From assembly GCA_036794585.1 (NCBI GenBank), contig DAIRGH010000088.1, positions 1 to 12,485 on the forward strand: DNA of 12,485 nt, given 5' to 3'. A program made the translations under genes and the position numbers. This document shows, piece by piece, positions 7,558-12,485 of the stretch (positions within the stretch are counted from its first letter, which is position 1; every line of letters begins with the position of its first letter). The notes under the pieces are model-generated. The model searched no databases, was not told the origin of the DNA, and was given only the letters and a program-made list of their open reading frames with translations. This stretch comes from WHSW01 sp036794585 (GTDB lineage Bacteria; Actinomycetota; Thermoleophilia; Solirubrobacterales; 70-9).

Positions 7558-8991
7558 CTAGGCCGCGACCGTGCTTGCCGGTTCCTTCACGGCCACCTTC
7601 GGTAGCCGCAGCATCAGCAGCGCGCCGCCGCCCGGAGCGCTCGCTGCGGTCACCGAGCCGCCGTGCTGCTCGGCGATCTGGCGCACGATCGCGAGACCCA
7701 GACCCGAGCCCGGCAGCCCCCGGGCGGAGGCCGAGCGATAGAAGCGGTCGAAGACCTGGGGAAGGTCCTCGTCGGCGATGCCGGGACCGTGATCGCGCAC
7801 CGAGAGCTCGCCCTCGGCGACCCGGACCTCGATCGTGCCTCCCGGCGGGCTCCACTTGACCGCGTTGTCGAGCAGGTTCGAGATCGCGCGGTCCAGCCGA
7901 CCCTCGACGGCGTGTACCCAGCACGGGGCGGCGTCGAGCTCGAAGGCGACCGTCACGTTGCGCGCTCTGGCCCGCGCAACCGCATCCGCGGCCAGCAGAT
8001 CGAAGCGCGCCAGCGTCGGCGGCTCGCCCTCGTGCTCGGCGTCGCGCGCGAGGTCGACCAGGTCGGCGACCAGGCCCGTGAGCTCCTCCATCTGGGCATG
8101 GACGTCATCGAGCAGGGCCGCGCGCTCGTCCTCGGAGATCAGGTCGGCGTGCGTGAGCACGTCGATGTTCGTGCGTAGGCTGGCCAGCGGAGTGCGCAGC
8201 TCGTGCGAGGCGTCGGCGACGAGCTGTCGCTGGGCGTCCAGCGCGCCCTCGAGCGCGACCAGCATCTGGTTGAAGCTGTCGGCGAGCGCAGCCAGCTCGT
8301 CCTCGGAGCCTGCCTCGATCCGCCGACTGAAGTCACGCGTCGTCGCCACCTCCTCGGCAGCGCGGCGCAGCCTCTCGACCGGCGCGACGGCGGCGCGCGA
8401 GACGAAGTACCCGAGCGCCCCCGCGAGCGCGATGCCTCCGAGGCTGACGAGCGCGAGGATCAGGGCGAGCTCGGAGAGCGCGTGGTCGACCTCGTCGAGC
8501 GGACGCGCGACCTGGATCGCGTAACCGCGTTCGATCTGCGCCGTGTAGACCCGCAGGTGGACGTCGTTCTCCTCGACCTCGGAGAAGTAGGGCTCGCGAT
8601 CGCCGCTGGCCACCTCCTGTGCTTCCTCGATCGATCCCAGCTTCGTCCGCGGCCCCCTCGGGTGAGTCACCCTGCCGTCGGCGTCCACCGCCTGCGCGTA
8701 CAGGCTGCGGCCCAGCGGGCCTGACGGCAACAGCAGCCGTCGCGCGGCGGCGCCGCGACGCTCGGCCAGCGCGGGATGGCCCCGATCGGTCCTCAGCCTC
8801 CCGAGGGGCGGCGGATCGCTGAAGCTCGAAAGGGGACCGGCGAAGGTGTCGGCGACGTCGTGCTCGAGCTCGGCGTTGACCCGCCCGTGAAGCTCGTCGC
8901 GGACCAGGAAGTAGGTGAGGATCGAGACGGCGGCGACCGCGACGGCGACCGCGACGCCCGAGAGCACGATCACCCGGCGGCGGAAGGTCAT
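7558..8991 (-). CDS. Two-component sensor histidine kinase (HAMP, MprB-like)
   Basis: 477-residue inner-membrane sensor kinase. TM1 lies at about residues 8-30 and TM2 at about 174-198, bracketing a roughly 140-residue external sensor region that I cannot assign to a known fold. A HAMP segment (about 198-250) leads to the HisKA box VADASHELRTPLASL with phospho-acceptor His263. The ATPase domain has N-box NLLDNAVKW (Asn376), G1 DHGPGI (Asp400), F-box DRFYRS and G2 GSGLGLAIV (about 426-434). All key residues are present, so it should be active. The start ATG at 8991 overlaps the response regulator TGA (ATGA, 8991-8988), giving translational coupling. The frame is open further upstream inside the regulator gene, but that part is antisense-like and lacks conservation. 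It presumably senses an envelope signal and phosphorylates the neighbouring regulator. Confidence 0.95.
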   Translation of the reverse strand: MTFRRRVIVLSGVAVAVAVAAVSILTYFLVRDELHGRVNAELEHDVADTFAGPLSSFSDPPPLGRLRTDRGHPALAERRGAAARRLLLPSGPLGRSLYAQAVDADGRVTHPRGPRTKLGSIEEAQEVASGDREPYFSEVEENDVHLRVYTAQIERGYAIQVARPLDEVDHALSELALILALVSLGGIALAGALGYFVSRAAVAPVERLRRAAEEVATTRDFSRRIEAGSEDELAALADSFNQMLVALEGALDAQRQLVADASHELRTPLASLRTNIDVLTHADLISEDERAALLDDVHAQMEELTGLVADLVDLARDAEHEGEPPTLARFDLLAADAVARARARNVTVAFELDAAPCWVHAVEGRLDRAISNLLDNAVKWSPPGGTIEVRVAEGELSVRDHGPGIADEDLPQVFDRFYRSASARGLPGSGLGLAIVRQIAEQHGGSVTAASAPGGGALLMLRLPKVAVKEPASTVAA

Positions 8992-9692
8992 GGCTCGCGC
9001 AGCACGTAGCCAACGCCGCGCACCGTGTGGATCAAGCGGGGCTCGCCGCCCGCCTCGGTCTTGCGACGCAGGTATCCGATGTAGACGTCGAGCGCCTTCG
9101 AGCTCGGCCCGAAGTCGTAGTGCCAGACGCGCTCGAAGATCAGCTCCCGCGAGAGCACCCGGCGCGGGTTCTCGAGGAGGAACTCGAGCAACAGGTGCTC
9201 GGTCCGCGTCAATTCGAGCGTGCGCTCGCCGCGGGTCACCGTGTAGGTGACCGGATCGAGGTGCAGGTCGGCGAAGCTCAGCGAGCTCTCGCGCCGCGGA
9301 TCGCCCGAGCGCCGCAGCAGCGCCCTGACCCGAGCCAGCAGCTCCTCGAGCGCAAACGGCTTCACCAGGTAGTCGTCGGCGCCGGCCTCGAGCCCTTCGA
9401 CGCGATCGGCAACGGCGTCGCGGGCGGTGAGCATCAGGATCGGAGTGCGGTCGCCGCGGGCGCGCAGCGCGCGGCAAACCTCGAGCCCGTCGACCCCCGG
9501 CATCAGGATGTCGAGCACGACCAGGTCGGGGCCAAGCTCGGCCGTCCGCGAAAGCCCCTCGCTGCCGTCGGCCGCCAGCTCGACCTCGAAACCGCCGAGC
9601 TCGAGCGCGCGCTTGAGCGCGGCGCGCATCGGTGGCTCGTCGTCGACCACCAGCAACTGCCTCCGCTCGAGCTCTCCAGGCGCTGCGGACAC
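8988..9692 (-). CDS. OmpR-family response regulator (MprA/PrrA-like)
   Basis: 234-residue DNA-binding response regulator. The receiver domain (about residues 12-125) has the acidic pair Asp17/Asp18, phospho-acceptor Asp61 in VVLDILMPG, Thr89 in MLTAR and Lys111 in YLVKPF. The C-terminal winged helix (about 134-231) shows LTRTEHLLLEFLLENP, ELIFERVW, and SKALDVYIGYLRRK with RGVGYVLREP at the end, standard for the OmpR/PhoB class. The start is GTG at 9692-9690; the ATG at 9702 is in another frame. A CAGAAT hexamer (minus strand, 9706-9701) lies 8 bp upstream and could be a -10 for a near-leaderless message. First gene of a two-gene operon with the kinase. Target genes cannot be read from the window. 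Confidence 0.95.
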   Translation of the reverse strand: MSAAPGELERRQLLVVDDEPPMRAALKRALELGGFEVELAADGSEGLSRTAELGPDLVVLDILMPGVDGLEVCRALRARGDRTPILMLTARDAVADRVEGLEAGADDYLVKPFALEELLARVRALLRRSGDPRRESSLSFADLHLDPVTYTVTRGERTLELTRTEHLLLEFLLENPRRVLSRELIFERVWHYDFGPSSKALDVYIGYLRRKTEAGGEPRLIHTVRGVGYVLREP

Positions 9693-9745
9693 CGGCTTAC
9701 ATTCTGTCGCCCGACGGTAAGAGACCAGTGAGCGGGCGGCACCTT

Positions 9746-9763
9746 GCAGGCAAAGCAGGCAAA
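9746..9763. repeat. Tandem direct repeat GCAGGCAAA x2
   Basis: Two exact adjacent copies, 9746-9754 and 9755-9763. Each contains GCAGGCA, whose reverse complement TGCCTGC occurs at 9793-9799, so either copy can pair with it in RNA. Lies about 55-70 bp upstream of the response regulator start. Confidence 0.85.
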
Positions 9764-9801
9764 GAAAAAGCGGCCCGGAGAGAACTCTGCGCTGCCTGCC
9801 T

Positions 9802-9832
9802 CGGACATAGCCTTTGTCCGAACAAAGCTTTG
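9802..9832. repeat. Overlapping inverted repeats
   Basis: Three perfect inverted repeats share bases: CGGACA/TGTCCG (9802-9807 with 9815-9820), CTTTGT(ccga)ACAAAG (9812-9827), and the palindrome CAAAGCTTTG (9823-9832). Only one or two can fold at once. The middle one has the shape of a dimeric-repressor or activator site. Confidence 0.8.
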
Positions 9833-9844
9833 CGAGTCTCCTGT

Positions 9845-9884
9845 GAGAGGCCCTTCCGCTTGGCTTTCGCGGAGGTTTCCTCTC
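9845..9884. ncRNA. Candidate structured RNA hairpin of unknown class
   Basis: On the plus strand GAGAGG, cc, CTTCCGC, a 9-base loop, GCGGAGG, ttt, CCTCTC: a 13-bp stem (one G-U pair in plus-strand RNA) with a small internal loop. It can fold from either strand. No T-run follows on either side, so it is not a standard terminator. Transcription has not been shown; the ncRNA call is a hypothesis. Confidence 0.3.
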
Positions 9885-9965
9885 TTCCGAACCGCAGGAT
9901 CAACTTATTCCCAGCGCCCGGGGAATGCAAGGGGTCGGCCTGGTCCATTCCCGCAAATTAGGGAC

Positions 9966-9985
9966 AAAAGCCTCACCGCCGAGGC
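9966..9985 (-). terminator. Possible intrinsic terminator of the phosphatidyltransferase gene
   Basis: On the minus strand GCCTC(ggcggt)GAGGC is followed directly by TTTT. The 5-bp GC-rich stem overlaps the gene's own stop codon (9975-9973). Position and T-run fit an intrinsic terminator, but stem and T-run are both short, so it may be inefficient. Confidence 0.45.
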
Positions 9986-10710
9986 GCCGCGGGCTCACTG
10001 CGGGCGAGCTCGCGCAGGTTGCGCACCGCGCGACCGACCAGCAGCACGATCATCGCCCCGGCGATCGCAAGCCCGATCAGATCAAACGCGGTGAGCTGCA
10101 GGTCGGCGACGACGAAGTCGAGCCCGGCGCCGAGGGCGACGACGGTGTTGAGCGCGATCAGGATCAACCGCACCTCGGTGGGGCCGACGAGGCCGTAGCC
10201 GATCGAGAAGCGGCCGAAGGCGAAGCTCTCGAGATAGACGTTGATCGAGAGGATCAGATAGGCGACGACGATCAAGGTGCCGATCGAGAGCAGCATCAGC
10301 GGCGAAAGGCCAAGGCCGATGCCGATCGCCGCGGTGGCGATCGCGTCGACCAGGTGGTCGAGGTAGAACCCGTAGGTCGGGCGCTGGATCCCGCGGACGC
10401 GAGCGAGCGTGCCGTCGAGCGAGTCGCCGAACCACTGGGCGACCAGCAGCGCGCTCGCCAGCCAGAGCCAGTCGGTCGAGTCGTTGGAGAGCTGGTAGGC
10501 GGCGCACACACCGAACGCCGCCAACACGCCCACAGCGGTGAGGTCGTCGGGCAGCACCCAGCGCGGCAGTCGCGCCGCGATCCAGGTGAGCAACCGCTTT
10601 TCGGGCTTGGCGAGCAGAAAGCTCGGCTCGCGCGTCGCCTCGACCGAATCCTTCAGTCCTGCCTGCTCCATGGCCCCCATTACCCGGCGCCGCGGCGCGG
10701 GTTTCGTCAT
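9973..10710 (-). CDS. CDP-alcohol phosphatidyltransferase family protein
   Basis: Integral membrane enzyme of the family that transfers a phospho-group from a CDP-linked lipid or alcohol to an alcohol, used in phospholipid synthesis. With the ATG at 10710 it has 245 residues and about six hydrophobic helices. The metal-binding signature is complete: D96xxD99G100xxA103R104, then G114xxxD118xxxD122, seen as GDSLDGTLAR and YGFYLDHLVD. Nine residues separate Arg104 from Gly114, against the seven or eight I recall for the classic motif. Which alcohol is used cannot be inferred. Start is uncertain: GTG 10722, ATG 10710, ATG 10680 and ATG 10671 are in frame; 10710 has GGTGG eight bases upstream. It is divergent from the dehydrogenase gene with less than 100 bp between. 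Confidence 0.9.
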   Translation of the reverse strand: MTKPAPRRRVMGAMEQAGLKDSVEATREPSFLLAKPEKRLLTWIAARLPRWVLPDDLTAVGVLAAFGVCAAYQLSNDSTDWLWLASALLVAQWFGDSLDGTLARVRGIQRPTYGFYLDHLVDAIATAAIGIGLGLSPLMLLSIGTLIVVAYLILSINVYLESFAFGRFSIGYGLVGPTEVRLILIALNTVVALGAGLDFVVADLQLTAFDLIGLAIAGAMIVLLVGRAVRNLRELARSEPAAPRR

Positions 10711-10803
10711 ACACTCGGCCACCCATGCGAGGCGGGGTGGCGCTCGCGGCGAGCCGGTGCCCGCCCTCCCGCCGAGACCCTCCCCTTACTAGCCTCGTTG
10801 TTC
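10711..10803. promoter_or_regulatory. Divergent promoter region, phosphatidyltransferase / dehydrogenase
   Basis: 93 bp between two divergent starts. On the plus strand TAGCCT (10790-10795) fits TAnnnT and lies 8 bp before the dehydrogenase GTG, suggesting a leaderless message. On the minus strand TAGTAA in the same place (10792-10787) could serve the phosphatidyltransferase, leaving a leader of roughly 70 bases. Both are tentative. Confidence 0.35.
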
Positions 10804-11544
10804 GTGAACGGCAAGCGCCGCATCGCCCTGGTCACCGGCGCCTCGAGCGGGATCGGCGAGGCGACCGTGCGGGCGCTCGCCGCGGCCGGGTTCGAGACGG
10901 TCTCGGCTGCCCGGCGCCTGGAGCGCTGCGAGCAGCTCGCGGCCGAGGTCGGGGGACGGGCGCTGCGGCTGGACGTCACCGATGACGAATCGGTCGCGGC
11001 GCTCGCGCAGGAGCTGCCCGCGCTCGACCTGATCGTCCACAGCGCCGGTGGCGCGCTCGGGCTCGAGCCGGTGGCCGAGGCCGACGAGGATCACTGGCGC
11101 CAGATGTGGGAATCCAACGTCGCCGGCGTGATGCGGGTTACCAAAGCCCTGCTGCCCGCCCTGCACGGCCGGCCGGGCGCGCAGATCGTGATCGTCGGTT
11201 CGGTCGCCGGGGTCGAGGCGTATGAGGGCGGCGGCGGATACACGGCGGCCAAGCACGCCGCGCACGCACTCGCACAGACCCTGCGGTTGGAGCTGCTCGC
11301 CGACGGCATCCGGGTCACCGAGGTCGCCCCCGGGCTGGTCGAGACCGAGTTCTCGCTGGTCCGCTTCGATGGCGACGCCGAGCGTGCCGCCGAGCCCTAC
11401 CGGGGCCTGGAGCCCCTGCGGGCCGAGGACGTCGCCGAGCTGATCGCCTTCTGCGCCACCCGCCCCGCGCACGTGGACGTCGACTACGTCACGATCAAGC
11501 CGACCGCGCAGGCGACGGCGAAGATCGTGCACAGGCGCGAGTAG
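10804..11544 (+). CDS. Short-chain dehydrogenase/reductase (classical SDR, YdfG-like)
   Basis: 246-residue NAD(P)-dependent oxidoreductase of the classical SDR family. Cofactor motif TGASSGIG at residues 11-18; SAARRLERC after the second strand, with paired Arg, suggests NADP preference (inference). The active site is complete: Asn105, Ser133, Tyr146 and Lys150 (YTAAK). The usual NNAG motif is HSAG here. The C-terminal DYVTIKPTAQ resembles the YdfG / serine dehydrogenase-like subgroup, but substrate is not determined. The frame is open far upstream; I chose GTG 10804 because the Rossmann fold begins five residues later and TAGCCT precedes it by 8 bp. TTG 10798 is an alternative. It is followed after 29 bp by metF on the same strand, though metF may have its own promoter. 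Confidence 0.92.
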   Translation: MNGKRRIALVTGASSGIGEATVRALAAAGFETVSAARRLERCEQLAAEVGGRALRLDVTDDESVAALAQELPALDLIVHSAGGALGLEPVAEADEDHWRQMWESNVAGVMRVTKALLPALHGRPGAQIVIVGSVAGVEAYEGGGGYTAAKHAAHALAQTLRLELLADGIRVTEVAPGLVETEFSLVRFDGDAERAAEPYRGLEPLRAEDVAELIAFCATRPAHVDVDYVTIKPTAQATAKIVHRRE

Positions 11545-11559
11545 CCCAGCCGGCGTCTC

Positions 11560-11565
11560 TACCAT
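11560..11565 (+). promoter_or_regulatory. Candidate -10 hexamer TACCAT for metF
   Basis: TACCAT in the 29-bp gap between the dehydrogenase stop and the metF ATG, with 8 bp between hexamer and ATG. The same 8-bp spacing is seen at the dehydrogenase gene. There is no Shine-Dalgarno-like purine run before the ATG. No clear -35, so tentative. Confidence 0.35.
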
Positions 11566-11573
11566 CTCGGCCG

Positions 11574-12485
11574 ATGCGCATCGACGAGCTGCTCGCCACG
11601 CAGAGCCCGGTCTTCTCGGTCGAGTTCTTTCCGCCGAAGACCCCGACGGGGTTCGAGTTGCTGTTCGAGACCGTCGATGCGCTGAAGCCGCTCGAGCCCG
11701 ACTACGTCTCGGTCACCTACGGCGCCGGCGGCGCCACCCGCGACGGCACCGTCGAGATCGCCGAGCGGATCAGGACCGAGCACGGGATCGAGGTAATGGC
11801 CCACTTGAGCTGCGTCGGCGAGACGCGGGACGGGTTGCGTTCGATCCTCGACCGCTTCGACGCGATCGGGGTCGAGAACGTGCTCGCGCTGCGCGGCGAC
11901 CCGCCGCGCGGCGAGACCGAGTTCACACCGCCCGAGGACGGCCTCTCCAGCGCCACCGAGCTGACCGAGTTCATCACCGGCGACTACGGGTTCACGATCG
12001 GCGGCGCCTGCTTTCCCGAGGTCCACCCGGAGGCGAAGGACCTCGAGTCCGACCTCGCCTACCTGAAGACCAAGGTCGACGCCGGCGCTCGCTTCCTGAT
12101 CACCCAGCTCTTCTTCGACAACCGGGTCTACTTCGACTTCGTCGCCGCGGCCCGCGAGCGAGGCATCGAGGTGCCGATCATCCCCGGGGTGATCCCGATC
12201 GCCAGCTTCGGCCAGGTGGCGCGGATCTGCTCGCTGTGCGACGCCTCGATCCCCGAGGACCTGAGCGCGGCGATGGAGGAGCTGGGCGGCGACGAGGAGG
12301 CCGAGGCGCTGCTGGGTGTCGCCTACGCGGCGCAGCAGTGCGAGGACCTGCTCGCCGGCGGCGCGCCCGGGATCCACTTCTACGCGCTCAACCGGGCGCC
12401 GGGCACGCGGGCGGTGCTCGCCGCCCTGCGCGCCTCGCGGCCCTGGGAGCGCGGCGGGGCCGAGACGGGGCGGCGGACTGCGCGC
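11574..12485 (+). CDS. metF: 5,10-methylenetetrahydrofolate reductase, 3' end cut by window edge
   Basis: Flavoprotein that reduces 5,10-methylene-THF to 5-methyl-THF, the methyl donor for methionine synthesis. 304 codons are visible from ATG 11574 with no stop, and bacterial MetF is usually about 290-310 residues, so only a short tail should be missing. Motifs: FSVEFFPPKT with catalytic Glu17, YVSVTYGAGG, LALRGDPP with Asp109 (the flavin-tuning Asp of the E. coli enzyme), FLITQLFFDN with Gln178 (folate contact), and IIPGVIPI. GAPGIHFYALNRA near the end matches the family's last strand and helix. The C-terminus after ALRASRPW is Arg/Gly-rich and may be unstructured. It could be cotranscribed with the dehydrogenase. 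Confidence 0.95.
   Translation, partial: MRIDELLATQSPVFSVEFFPPKTPTGFELLFETVDALKPLEPDYVSVTYGAGGATRDGTVEIAERIRTEHGIEVMAHLSCVGETRDGLRSILDRFDAIGVENVLALRGDPPRGETEFTPPEDGLSSATELTEFITGDYGFTIGGACFPEVHPEAKDLESDLAYLKTKVDAGARFLITQLFFDNRVYFDFVAAARERGIEVPIIPGVIPIASFGQVARICSLCDASIPEDLSAAMEELGGDEEAEALLGVAYAAQQCEDLLAGGAPGIHFYALNRAPGTRAVLAALRASRPWERGGAETGRRTAR

Larger units (their letters stand above)
9693..9972. other. GC-poor, repeat-rich intergenic region
   Basis: 280 bp between the phosphatidyltransferase stop and the response regulator start, both on the minus strand. Two 60-base lines inside it count to about 55% and 58% GC, well below the flanks. It holds a 9-bp tandem repeat (9746-9763), overlapping inverted repeats (9802-9832), a strong hairpin (9845-9884) and further inverted repeats at 9907-9926 and 9921-9952. 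It should contain the response regulator promoter. An 83-codon minus-strand frame (9697-9948) crosses it, but with unbiased third positions and no recognisable domain, so I do not call it. I do not recognise a tRNA, a known riboswitch or another catalogued RNA here. Confidence 0.6.

Noticed and set aside
7397..7924. N-terminal extension of the ArsR-like regulator
   Set aside because: The frame is open back into the kinase gene, but the added residues look like antisense translation and family resemblance starts only after residue 17 of the 7396 start.
9697..9948. 83-codon minus-strand frame in the intergenic gap
   Set aside because: Third codon positions are not GC-biased as in the real genes, there is no domain or clear ribosome binding site, and it ends just before the response regulator. 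A real small protein is not excluded but not supported.
9693..9972. tRNA, c-di-AMP, c-di-GMP or cobalamin riboswitch
   Set aside because: I looked for the T-loop GGTTCRA pattern and the conserved cores as I remember them and found no convincing match on either strand; a covariance search would settle it.
9744..10094. 116-codon plus-strand frame starting in the gap
   Set aside because: Runs into the antisense of the phosphatidyltransferase gene and has no recognisable features.
11559..12377. 272-codon minus-strand open frame
   Set aside because: Antisense to metF, which shows all catalytic motifs.
1..12485. Mobile element, CRISPR array, toxin-antitoxin or defence system
   Set aside because: No transposase or integrase motifs, no regularly spaced repeats, and every long stretch is explained by a recognisable chromosomal gene.

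Overview
The window is about 70% GC by eye, densely packed, and its real genes use codons ending in G or C. It starts several genes at GTG. Protein content (TgpA-like transglutaminase, MprAB-like two-component pair, DUF5937-like ArsR regulator, small MetF) points to an actinobacterium. A deep-branching lineage such as Thermoleophilia/Solirubrobacterales is my best guess, but this is inference from protein style, not a database match.

Layout, left to right. (1) 1-4350, minus strand: a three-gene operon transcribed right to left, MoxR-type AAA+ ATPase > DUF58 protein > membrane transglutaminase. The genes are 9 bp apart and then overlap by 4 bp, and the last gene runs off the left edge. (2) 4351-4596: divergent promoter region. 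(3) 4597-6405, plus: a lipoprotein solute-binding protein of the oligopeptide (family 5) class with no permease or ATPase genes beside it. (4) 6413-7396, minus, convergent with it by 7 bp: a one-component regulator with a C-terminal ArsR-like winged helix. (5) 7558-9692, minus: an OmpR-type response regulator and a HAMP histidine kinase overlapping by 4 bp. (6) 9693-9972: a 280-bp non-coding gap, visibly poorer in GC (about 55-58% in the two lines I counted) and full of short inverted and direct repeats. (7) 9973-10710, minus: a CDP-alcohol phosphatidyltransferase. (8) 10804-11544, plus: a short-chain dehydrogenase, followed 29 bp later by (9) metF-type methylenetetrahydrofolate reductase, which runs off the right edge.

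How the genes fit together: the left operon is a known conserved module in which the MoxR ATPase is thought to act as a chaperone-like partner for the DUF58 and transglutaminase membrane proteins. The kinase/regulator pair is a self-contained envelope-sensing system. The rest are housekeeping or metabolic genes with no visible shared pathway.

I found no mobile element, CRISPR array, tRNA, rRNA or defence system. The coding content is ordinary. The signals most worth a second look are non-coding: the repeat-rich, GC-poor gap at 9693-9972, a perfect-length 15-bp tandem repeat upstream of the ArsR-like gene, and -10-like hexamers placed 6-8 bp before start codons that suggest leaderless transcription. 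Both edge genes have no stop codon inside the window and are therefore easily missed by a closed-ORF search.
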